Part shown: one piece after another, positions 1 to 6,726 of the stretch
Layout: every line of letters begins with the position of its first letter
Position numbering within the stretch: position 1 is the first letter of the stretch
Source of the DNA: Synechococcus sp. HW_metabat.21
GTDB lineage: Bacteria > Cyanobacteriota > Cyanobacteriia > PCC-6307 > Cyanobiaceae
Length of the DNA: 12,169 nucleotides
Assembly (NCBI GenBank): GCA_018623875.1
Contig: JAAZUZ010000036.1
Coordinates: 1-12,169, forward strand
Direction of reading: 5' to 3'
The notes under the pieces: model-generated
The model's database searches: none
What the model was told of the DNA's origin: nothing
Seen by the model: only the letters and a program-made list of their open reading frames with translations
Position numbers and translations under genes: made by a program

Positions 1-586
1 CCAGGCGCAGACGTTGGACTTGGGGTTGCGGTTCTCCTTGGCCCCAACGCTCCTCGGCCCGCGCCAGTTCGGTTTCCAATTTGGTTTGCAGCTTGAGGCG
101 TAGGGCGTCGAGTTGCTCGAGGCTGCGGCGGATGAGGTCCCGGCCCTGCTCCAGCTGGCTCGGCTCCAGGCGCAGGCCCTGCCGCAGCAGCACCTTGGCG
201 CCGCCCAGGACGGCCGCCGGCATGAATTGCCCGAGTGCCAATGCCCCCCAGCTGCCGGCCTGGAGCACGTCCTCGACTTGGGCGCTGCGGTGCCGCCCGG
301 TTTTGCACCAATGGGCGAAGTGCTCGCAGTTGTTGAAGAGCAGGTTGTAGTTCTGCTCCCCCAATCGCCCCATGGCCCGGCGCAGGGTTTGGCCTGCCGG
401 TAAGCACTCGCCCGCCGGGTAGGCGATCACCGAGAGGGGCTGGCCGCGGCTGAACTCCTCCAGTGGGCTGCGCAGAATCTCTCGGCCCTCGAGGTAATGG
501 GCGACGCTCCCATCCCCGAGATCGATGCCGTGGTGGTTAAAGAGGCCGTGCTGCCGCGGCACCTGGAGGTGATCGGCGGCAGCCAT
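1..586 (-). CDS. LRAT-domain protein (NlpC/P60-like), C-terminus cut by window edge
   Basis: My own translation of the minus strand gives 195 open codons from ATG 586-584 to base 2, with no stop before the window edge. The N-terminal ~95 residues match the lecithin:retinol acyltransferase (LRAT) fold: HHGIDLGDG (His18/His19), VAHY (His30) and NNCEHFAHWC, with the likely nucleophile Cys87. Family members use this Cys/His/His set for thioester acyl transfer or hydrolysis on lipids; the substrate here is unknown. Residues ~113-134 (from SWGALALGQF on) are hydrophobic and could be a membrane-associating helix. Residues 140-195 are charged and Leu-rich, likely helical or coiled coil. The ATG lies 6 bases past the clpX stop, and the clpX stop TAG is in frame upstream, so the gene cannot start earlier within clpX. 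Co-transcription with clpX is inferred. The family call is firm; the biochemical role is not. Confidence 0.8.
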   Translation of the reverse strand, partial: MAAADHLQVPRQHGLFNHHGIDLGDGSVAHYLEGREILRSPLEEFSRGQPLSVIAYPAGECLPAGQTLRRAMGRLGEQNYNLLFNNCEHFAHWCKTGRHRSAQVEDVLQAGSWGALALGQFMPAAVLGGAKVLLRQGLRLEPSQLEQGRDLIRRSLEQLDALRLKLQTKLETELARAEERWGQGEPQPQVQRLRL

Positions 587-592
587 GGGGCC

Positions 593-1948
<1,356 letters not shown>

Positions 1949-1983
1949 CGGGCAGGGGCTTTGGCGGCGTTGAGCGGGAGGGC

Positions 1984-2049
1984 TTCGGGGCGGTGTCCCG
2001 AAACTTCAGGATCGGTGCGATCCAGCGCTTCGTCAGCCGTCCTTAAGGA
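1984..2049 (-). other. clpP-clpX spacer with a palindrome and a small stem-loop
   Basis: The 101-base gap between the clpP stop and the clpX start holds two structures. A perfect 10-base palindrome, TCCTTAAGGA, sits at 2040-2049, directly after the clpP stop codon. A 6-bp stem, TTCGGG/CCCGAA (1984-1989 with 1997-2002, 7-base loop), lies about 36 bases before clpX. Neither is followed by a T-run in the minus direction, so they do not look like a terminator. They could mark mRNA processing or a weak internal promoter, or be chance; I have no specific evidence. Confidence 0.3.
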
Positions 2050-2730
2050 TCAAACCGGGGTCGTATCGGTGACGACACGATCGATCAGGCCGTATTGAAC
2101 CGCTTCTGCCGGGGAAAGGAAGTAGTCGCGGTCGGTGTCTTCCGCGATTTTGTCCAAGGGCTGGCCGGTATGTTCCGCCATCAGGCCGTTCAAGGTCTCC
2201 TTGAGGTACAGGATCTCCTTGGCCTGGATCTCGATGTCCACGGCTTGGCCTTGGGCCCCGCCTAGGGGCTGGTGGATCATGATCCGCGCGTTCGGTAGCG
2301 CGAGCCTCTTGCCCTTGGTTCCCCCGGAGAGCAGGAAGGCGCCCATGGAGGCAGCCAGGCCGTAGCAGATGGTCACGACGTCAGGCGCGACCTGCTGCAT
2401 GGTGTCGTAGATCGCCAAGCCAGCGGTGACTGAGCCCCCGGGGGAGTTGACGTAGATCTGGATGTCCTTCTCGGGGTCCTCGGCCTCCAGGAAGAGCAGC
2501 TGGGCGACCATCGCGTCCGCCACTTGGTCGTCGATTCCGCTGCCCAGGAAGATGATGCGCTCGCGAAGCAGGCGGGAATAAATGTCAAAGGCCCGTTCCC
2601 CGCGGCCGGACTGCTCCACCACGGTGGGGAGTACTCCGGGAGCGGCGGACGGGCCAGTCGAAATTGAGGATTGGGGCCCTTGGCCCAGCCAGCGGTTCTG
2701 AATTGGATGGGGAGTGCTGGCGTTGATCAC
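2050..2730 (-). CDS. clpP: ATP-dependent Clp protease proteolytic subunit (ClpP2 type)
   Basis: ClpP is the self-compartmentalised serine peptidase that degrades substrates delivered by ClpX. The 226-residue product carries the catalytic triad at the canonical spacing: Ser128 in GLAASMGA, His153 in RIMIHQPLGG and Asp202 in DRDYF (spacings 25 and 49, as in E. coli ClpP). The PTVVEQSGRGERAFDIYSRL stretch (35-54) is the usual start of the mature fold. The first ~34 residues are an extension that may be processed, as in other ClpPs. Translation starts at a GTG (2730-2728). The first residues MINA..HPIQNRW resemble what I recall of picocyanobacterial ClpP2, which supports this start. No Shine-Dalgarno is visible: a stable hairpin occupies the position where one would be. 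It lies 38 bases after tig and 101 before clpX, in one presumed transcript. The ClpP2 label rests on linkage to clpX. Confidence 0.97.
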   Translation of the reverse strand: MINASTPHPIQNRWLGQGPQSSISTGPSAAPGVLPTVVEQSGRGERAFDIYSRLLRERIIFLGSGIDDQVADAMVAQLLFLEAEDPEKDIQIYVNSPGGSVTAGLAIYDTMQQVAPDVVTICYGLAASMGAFLLSGGTKGKRLALPNARIMIHQPLGGAQGQAVDIEIQAKEILYLKETLNGLMAEHTGQPLDKIAEDTDRDYFLSPAEAVQYGLIDRVVTDTTPV

Positions 2731-2732
2731 GC

Positions 2733-2756
2733 GGCCGGACTGAGGTCAGTCCGGCC
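2733..2756 (-). promoter_or_regulatory. GC-rich hairpin between tig and clpP, at the clpP start
   Basis: The sequence is a near-perfect inverted repeat: arms GGCCGGACTGA (2733-2743) and TCAGTCCGGCC (2746-2756), separated by only two bases. In practice this gives a stem of about 10 bp with a 4-base loop. In the minus-strand mRNA it starts 12 bases after the tig stop codon and ends 2 bases before the clpP GTG, covering the space a ribosome binding site would occupy. No U-run follows, so it is not a standard intrinsic terminator. It could control clpP translation, be an RNase processing site that separates tig and clpP messages, or protect a 3' end. The structure is seen directly; its role is inferred. 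Confidence 0.6.
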
Positions 2757-2768
2757 AATCTATGGGGA

Positions 2769-4217
2769 TCAGGCCTCGGTGGTGGCTGCCTCGGCGTCCT
2801 CAGCCTTGGCTTTCTTCTTGGCCGCGCTCTTGGCCTTGGCCTTGGGCTTCTCCTCGCCGGCCTCTGGGGCTTTCTCGGTGATGGTGGAGTTGCTCTCCAG
2901 CCAGCCCAGGAGCTTCTCGCGCATCAGGTCTTCCTGAACGGCCTGGCGCAGGCGCTCGGGGTCGATGCGGGAGCTGTCGCTGAAGCCGCGGCTCAGTTCC
3001 TTGACCTTGGCGTCGATTTCGCTGGCTTCCAATTCCAGCTTCTCGGCGGCGGCCAGCGCCTTGAGGGCCAGGCTGCGCTTCAGGCGCTCCTCGGCTTCAG
3101 GACGAGAGGTTTCGCGCAGGCTCTGGATCAGCTGGGGGGTGAACAGCTTTTTGACGTCCATCCCCTGCTGGGACAGTTGGCCGGCGGTTTGCTCGAGCAG
3201 GGTCACGATCTCCTCTTGGACGAGGGTCTCGGGCAGTTCAACCTCCAGTTGCTCCACTAGGGCTGCCAGCAGGGCGTCATGGCGGTTGGATTGGTGGCGC
3301 CGCTCGGCGTCCTCCTTCAGGCGGGTCTCCAGATCGCTACGCAGCTCGGCGAGGGTTTGCTTGTCGCTGGCTTGTTGGGCGAACGCGTCATCCAGGGCGG
3401 GCAGTTCACGGCCCTTGAGCTCGCTCAGGGTGATGTCGAAGCTGGCTTTCCGGCCGGCAGCGTCTTCCTGGGCGTAGTCCTCGGGGAATTCGCAAGCGAT
3501 GGTCTTGCTCTCGCCGGCCTTCATGCCGATGACCCCTTCCACAAAGCCGGGGATCATGCGGCCGTCTTCCAGCTCCACTTCCATGGCGTCACCGCTGCCG
3601 CCTTCGATGGCTTCGCCGGTGTCGCTGTAGGTGCCCTTGAAGCTGAGAACAGCCACATCGCCGGAAGCCGCTGCACGGCCTTCAACCGGCACGAGGGTGG
3701 CCATCTGACGGCGGGATTGCTCGATCAGTTCGTCGATGCGGGCGGGATCGAAGCTGACGGACTCGGCTTCGGCCTTGAGGCCTTTGGTGCTCTTGAGCTT
3801 CGGAGTGGGCTCCACGTCCATCTCCAGGGTCAAGGTCAGCTCTTGACCGGGCTCAAAGCGCTCGAGCAGGGATTCGAAGCCGCCATCGAGGGCCGGTTGG
3901 CCGATGGCGGGGATGTCGGCTTGCTTGAGGGCGTCCTTGAAGACGCTGTCCACCAGGGACTCCAGGGCGGTCGCCCGAATCTGCAGGGGACCGATTTGTT
4001 GCATCAGGACGGCGCGAGGCACCTTGCCCTTGCGGAAGCCGGGGAGTTTCACGCTGCGGCTCAGCTTCTCGACGGCTGCGTTGTGGCTGCCTTGGGTGCG
4101 CTCCCCAGGAACGGCAATTTCGATCGCCATCCGGCTGCCGGGACGGGCGCTGGTGCTCAGCTTGAGATCTGCCTGTTTGGCAGTGGCTTGGCTGGCGGTG
4201 CTAGCGGCAGGGCTCAT
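2769..4217 (-). CDS. tig: Trigger factor, ribosome-associated chaperone and peptidyl-prolyl isomerase
   Basis: Trigger factor binds the ribosome near the polypeptide exit tunnel and shields nascent chains. The 482-residue product has the ribosome-docking signature GFRKGKVP at residues 60-67. An FKBP-type PPIase domain follows at roughly 186-268 (from GDVAVLSFKG, with GRMIPGFVEGVIGMKAGE). Then comes the long alpha-helical SurA-like C-terminal domain. Compared with the ~430-residue E. coli protein there is a Ser/Thr/Ala-rich N-terminal extension of about 20 residues and a Lys/Ala/Glu-rich tail (455-482). ATG 4217 is the only start before the conserved fold except Met30, which would cut into the first strand, so 4217 is preferred. 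It opens the tig-clpP-clpX run, the same gene order as in E. coli, and is divergent from asd. Confidence 0.97.
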   Translation of the reverse strand: MSPAASTASQATAKQADLKLSTSARPGSRMAIEIAVPGERTQGSHNAAVEKLSRSVKLPGFRKGKVPRAVLMQQIGPLQIRATALESLVDSVFKDALKQADIPAIGQPALDGGFESLLERFEPGQELTLTLEMDVEPTPKLKSTKGLKAEAESVSFDPARIDELIEQSRRQMATLVPVEGRAAASGDVAVLSFKGTYSDTGEAIEGGSGDAMEVELEDGRMIPGFVEGVIGMKAGESKTIACEFPEDYAQEDAAGRKASFDITLSELKGRELPALDDAFAQQASDKQTLAELRSDLETRLKEDAERRHQSNRHDALLAALVEQLEVELPETLVQEEIVTLLEQTAGQLSQQGMDVKKLFTPQLIQSLRETSRPEAEERLKRSLALKALAAAEKLELEASEIDAKVKELSRGFSDSSRIDPERLRQAVQEDLMREKLLGWLESNSTITEKAPEAGEEKPKAKAKSAAKKKAKAEDAEAATTEA

Positions 4218-4643
4218 GGATGCGATCGAGACGTCGTGCCGAAGAGTCGGCTAGGGCAGCCCACGATCCTAAGTAGTCACCTGTGACGAGCTCCAACAGG
4301 CCCGTTCGTGGTCGGCCTTGGCCACGTATTGTTTCGGGTAAGAACCAGTGACCTGAAGAGTTTTATGGCGACGTCCGCAAGGGCATCGCTCACCTGTGTC
4401 AGGTCGTGCATCCGTCTTTTCCGGGATGCTCCGCCGCTCGCTTTCCTCGGTCTTGGGTTCGTCGATCGCGCTTTCCGTTGTTTTCTCGCTTCATTTCTTC
4501 TCTCCTCTGATCTCACTCCCCTAATCCGCGCCAACGGCTCCCTCGCCTGTTTCCTCTCCGTCTTTGCTTGAGCGACTCCGCCTCCAGATGAGGTCACGCT
4601 CTGATTTCCGGTCTTCCCGCCCCACTTCTTTCCTGCACTTCCG
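4218..4643. promoter_or_regulatory. Divergent tig/asd intergenic region, pyrimidine-rich towards asd
   Basis: These 426 bases separate the tig start (minus) from the asd start (plus) and must carry both promoters. I could not fix a convincing -35/-10 pair for either. On the plus strand 4441-4560 is 92 of 120 pyrimidines by count, with only 8 A, which gives asd a C/U-rich leader. Small inverted repeats present are: GTCAC/GTGAC (4277-4288, 2-base spacer), CGTGGTC/GGCCACG (4307-4326, 7 bp with one G-T pair) and GCATCC/GGATGC (4408-4429, 10-base loop). Open frames here encode only low-complexity shadows, so I annotate no gene. No tRNA or recognised riboswitch was seen. Confidence 0.6.
4238..4251 (-). 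promoter_or_regulatory. Small hairpin in the tig 5' leader
   Basis: GCCGA and TCGGC form a 5-bp GC-rich stem around a 4-base loop, 20 bases upstream of the tig ATG on the minus strand. It is short and may be chance. If real it would sit in the untranslated leader and could influence tig translation or message stability. Confidence 0.3.
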
Positions 4644-5723
4644 TTGACTTCTACCGACGTTCGTCCGCTGCCCAATCGTCCGCTGCATGTCGCTGTCCTT
4701 GGAGCGACCGGAGCAGTTGGTCAAGAGCTGCTGACCTTGCTGAAGGAGCGTGCATTCCCGGTGGGGCAGCTCACCTTGCTGGCCTCACCGCGCTCGGCTG
4801 GTCAAACCCTGTCGTGGAACGGCCAGGAGCTGACCATTCAGCCTGTTACGGCTGAGGCCTTTGCCGGTGTGGATGTGGTGCTCGCCTCGGCGGGTGGCTC
4901 CGTCTCGAAGCAATGGGCTCCCGTGGCGGCCGCCGCTGGGGCGGTCGTGATCGATAACTCCAGTGCGTTTCGGATGGATGCCGGGGTTCCCCTGGTGGTT
5001 CCCGAGGTCAATCCCCACGAGGCCTTCCGCCATCAGGGGGTGATCGCTAACCCCAACTGCACCACGATTTTGATGACCTTGGCTTTGGCGCCCTTGGCGG
5101 CTCGCCGTGCCCTGCGTCGGGTCGTGGTCAGCACCTACCAATCCGCTAGCGGTGCGGGTGCCCGTGCCATGGAAGAGCTGAGCGAACTCAGCCGCACGGT
5201 CCTCGATGGCGGGACGCCGATGAGCAGTGTTCTGCCCTACTCCCTGGCCTTCAACCTCTTCCTGCACAACTCCCCGCTGCAGGACAACGGCTACTGCGAA
5301 GAGGAGCTGAAGATGGTCAACGAAACCCGGAAGATCATGGGTTTGCCCGACCTTCGGGTCTCGGCGACCTGCGTTCGCGTTCCCGTTCTGCGCGCCCACT
5401 CCGAGGCGATCAACATCGAGTTCTGCGAACCCTTCCCCGTTGAGGAAGCCCGTGCGTTGCTTCAGGACGCACCCGGCGTTGAGCTGATTGAAGACTTCAG
5501 CTCCAACCGCTTCCCGATGCCGACGGACGTCACTGGACGGGATCCCGTGGCCGTCGGCCGCATTCGCCAGGACCTCAGCGAACCCAACGCCCTGGAGCTC
5601 TGGCTGTGCGGCGATCAGATCCGTAAGGGGGCAGCCCTGAATGCGATCCAGATCGCTGAGTTGCTACTGGACCCCGTGGCGGCGGCGGCCGCTGCTCAGA
5701 CCCCAGCGGGAGCCTCGGCATGA
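4644..5723 (+). CDS. asd: Aspartate-beta-semialdehyde dehydrogenase
   Basis: This enzyme reduces L-beta-aspartyl phosphate to L-aspartate semialdehyde with NADPH, the branch point to lysine/diaminopimelate, threonine and methionine. The 359-residue product has the nucleotide-binding loop GATGAVG (20-26). The catalytic Cys139 is in ANPNCTTI, with the partner His252 in RVPVLRAHSEA. The substrate-binding stretches SSAFRM and STYQSASGAG are present, as is the C-terminal dimer region GDQIRKGAALN. Length suits the family (~335-370). The start is a TTG. The in-frame stop TGA at 4602-4604 has no ATG or GTG between it and the conserved Rossmann strand, so TTG 4644 is the best available start, though a slightly later non-canonical start is possible. 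It overlaps dapA by four bases (ATGA), so the two are very likely translationally coupled. Confidence 0.96.
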   Translation: MTSTDVRPLPNRPLHVAVLGATGAVGQELLTLLKERAFPVGQLTLLASPRSAGQTLSWNGQELTIQPVTAEAFAGVDVVLASAGGSVSKQWAPVAAAAGAVVIDNSSAFRMDAGVPLVVPEVNPHEAFRHQGVIANPNCTTILMTLALAPLAARRALRRVVVSTYQSASGAGARAMEELSELSRTVLDGGTPMSSVLPYSLAFNLFLHNSPLQDNGYCEEELKMVNETRKIMGLPDLRVSATCVRVPVLRAHSEAINIEFCEPFPVEEARALLQDAPGVELIEDFSSNRFPMPTDVTGRDPVAVGRIRQDLSEPNALELWLCGDQIRKGAALNAIQIAELLLDPVAAAAAAQTPAGASA

Positions 5724-6637
5724 GCACCACCTTGACCCCAGGCGCGCCCTCTCCGGCCCCCTTTGGCCGGGTGGTCACCGCGATGATCACCCCGTTTTCG
5801 GCCGATGGCTCGGTGGATCTGCCGATGGCGGCCAAGTTGGCCAGCCATTTGGTGGATCACGGTTCCGATGGCCTGGTGATTTGCGGCACCACTGGCGAAT
5901 CGCCCACCCTCAGCTGGGATGAGCAGCACCAGCTGTTCTCTGCGGTCAAAGCGTCCGTGGGGGACCGCGCCAAGGTTTTGGCCGGCACCGGCAGCAACTG
6001 CACCGCCGAGGCCGTCGAGGCCATTGGTGAGGCGGCCGCTCTCGGGGCTGATGGTGCCTTGGTGGTGGTGCCCTACTACAACAAGCCTCCCCAGGAGGGG
6101 CTTGAAGCGCATTTCCGGGCCGTGGCCCAGGCGGCCCCCCAGACCCCGCTGATGCTCTACAACATCCCTGGTCGGACCGGCTGCAGCTTGAATCCAGAGA
6201 CCGCCGCGCGGTTGATGGACCTTCCCAACGTGGTCAGCTTCAAGGCGGCGAGTGGCACGACCGAAGAGGTGAGCGCCCTCCGCGCGGTCTGCGGTGAACG
6301 TCTGGCGATTTACAGCGGTGATGACGCCTTGACCCTGCCGATGATGGCCGTCGGTGCCGTCGGCGTCGTCAGCGTCGCCAGCCATGTCGCCGGCGATCAG
6401 ATTCAGCGCATGGTGCAGGCCTTCGTCGCCGGTGACCTCGGTGCTGCGTTGGCCGAGCACGAGCAACTGCTTCCCCTGTGCAAAGCCCTGTTCTGCACCA
6501 CCAATCCCATCCCCGTGAAGGCGGCTTTGGAACTGAGCGGCTGGTCCGTTGGGGCCCCTCGACTTCCGTTGGTTTCTGCTTCAAGCGATGTGCGCGATCG
6601 CCTCACCTCCGTCCTGGCAGCCCTGCGTCCCACTTGA
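5720..6637 (+). CDS. dapA: 4-hydroxy-tetrahydrodipicolinate synthase
   Basis: DapA condenses pyruvate with the aspartate semialdehyde made by the preceding gene, the first committed step to diaminopimelate (peptidoglycan) and lysine. The 305-residue (beta/alpha)8 protein shows the Schiff-base Lys175 (VVSFKAASG), Tyr147 in LMLYNIPGRTG, Arg152 of the same motif, and the GTTGES loop with Thr57/Thr58. The Lys-Tyr spacing of 28 matches E. coli DapA (Lys161/Tyr133). PYYNKPPQEG (118-127) is the usual family signature. The N-terminus is about 14 residues longer than E. coli, Pro/Ala-rich. The ATG overlaps the asd stop in ATGA, which fixes the start and indicates coupling. rnj follows 85 bases downstream with no terminator-like hairpin between, so one asd-dapA-rnj transcript is likely. 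Confidence 0.97.
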   Translation: MSTTLTPGAPSPAPFGRVVTAMITPFSADGSVDLPMAAKLASHLVDHGSDGLVICGTTGESPTLSWDEQHQLFSAVKASVGDRAKVLAGTGSNCTAEAVEAIGEAAALGADGALVVVPYYNKPPQEGLEAHFRAVAQAAPQTPLMLYNIPGRTGCSLNPETAARLMDLPNVVSFKAASGTTEEVSALRAVCGERLAIYSGDDALTLPMMAVGAVGVVSVASHVAGDQIQRMVQAFVAGDLGAALAEHEQLLPLCKALFCTTNPIPVKAALELSGWSVGAPRLPLVSASSDVRDRLTSVLAALRPT

Positions 6638-6657
6638 CGCCAAGGCCGACCTGACCT

Positions 6658-6708
6658 GTTGCTGAGCAACTCCCCCCCTCAACGTTTTCCCCCATGCGGC
6701 TGAGCCGC
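6658..6708 (+). repeat. Pair of mini-hairpins sharing the core GCTGAGC
   Basis: Two 5-bp stems with the same TGA triloop lie in the dapA-rnj spacer: GTTGC/GCAAC at 6658-6670 and GCGGC/GCCGC at 6696-6708. Both contain the heptamer GCTGAGC. There is no T-run after either, so they are not terminators. They may act in mRNA processing or around the rnj start; each alone is weak. Confidence 0.35.
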
Positions 6709-6726
6709 GTTCCCCTCTCTGAATGA
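6694..6726 (+). other. Possible 10-codon leader ORF overlapping the rnj start
   Basis: ATG 6694 opens a 10-residue frame, MRLSRVPLSE, whose stop TGA (6724-6726) overlaps the rnj ATG (6723-6725) in an ATGA junction, the same coupling arrangement as asd-dapA. It starts inside the second mini-hairpin. Nothing in the peptide suggests a function and no ribosome binding site is evident, so it may be chance; a 10-codon open frame is common at this GC content. Confidence 0.25.

Noticed and set aside
3279..4286. 335-codon open frame on the plus strand opposite tig
   Set aside because: Antisense shadow of trigger factor: Gly/Ala/Leu-rich, no family resemblance, and it runs into the tig promoter region.
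4308..4571. Small open frame (GTG 4308 or ATG 4365) in the tig/asd gap
   Set aside because: Its Leu/Phe/Ser/Arg-rich product simply reflects the C/T-rich DNA; no ribosome binding site and no domain.
4218..4643. Lysine riboswitch in front of asd
   Set aside because: No match to the L-box core and no terminator/antiterminator pair; leader is C/T-rich and weakly structured.
4277..4675. Minus-strand open frame of 132 codons in the same gap
   Set aside because: Low-complexity Arg/Lys/Glu/Ser product is the complement of the C/T tract, and it crosses the asd start.
6594..6601. HIP1 octamer GCGATCGC here and at 10315-10322
   Set aside because: Only two copies in 12 kb of GC-rich DNA, too few to call enrichment, so not used as lineage evidence.
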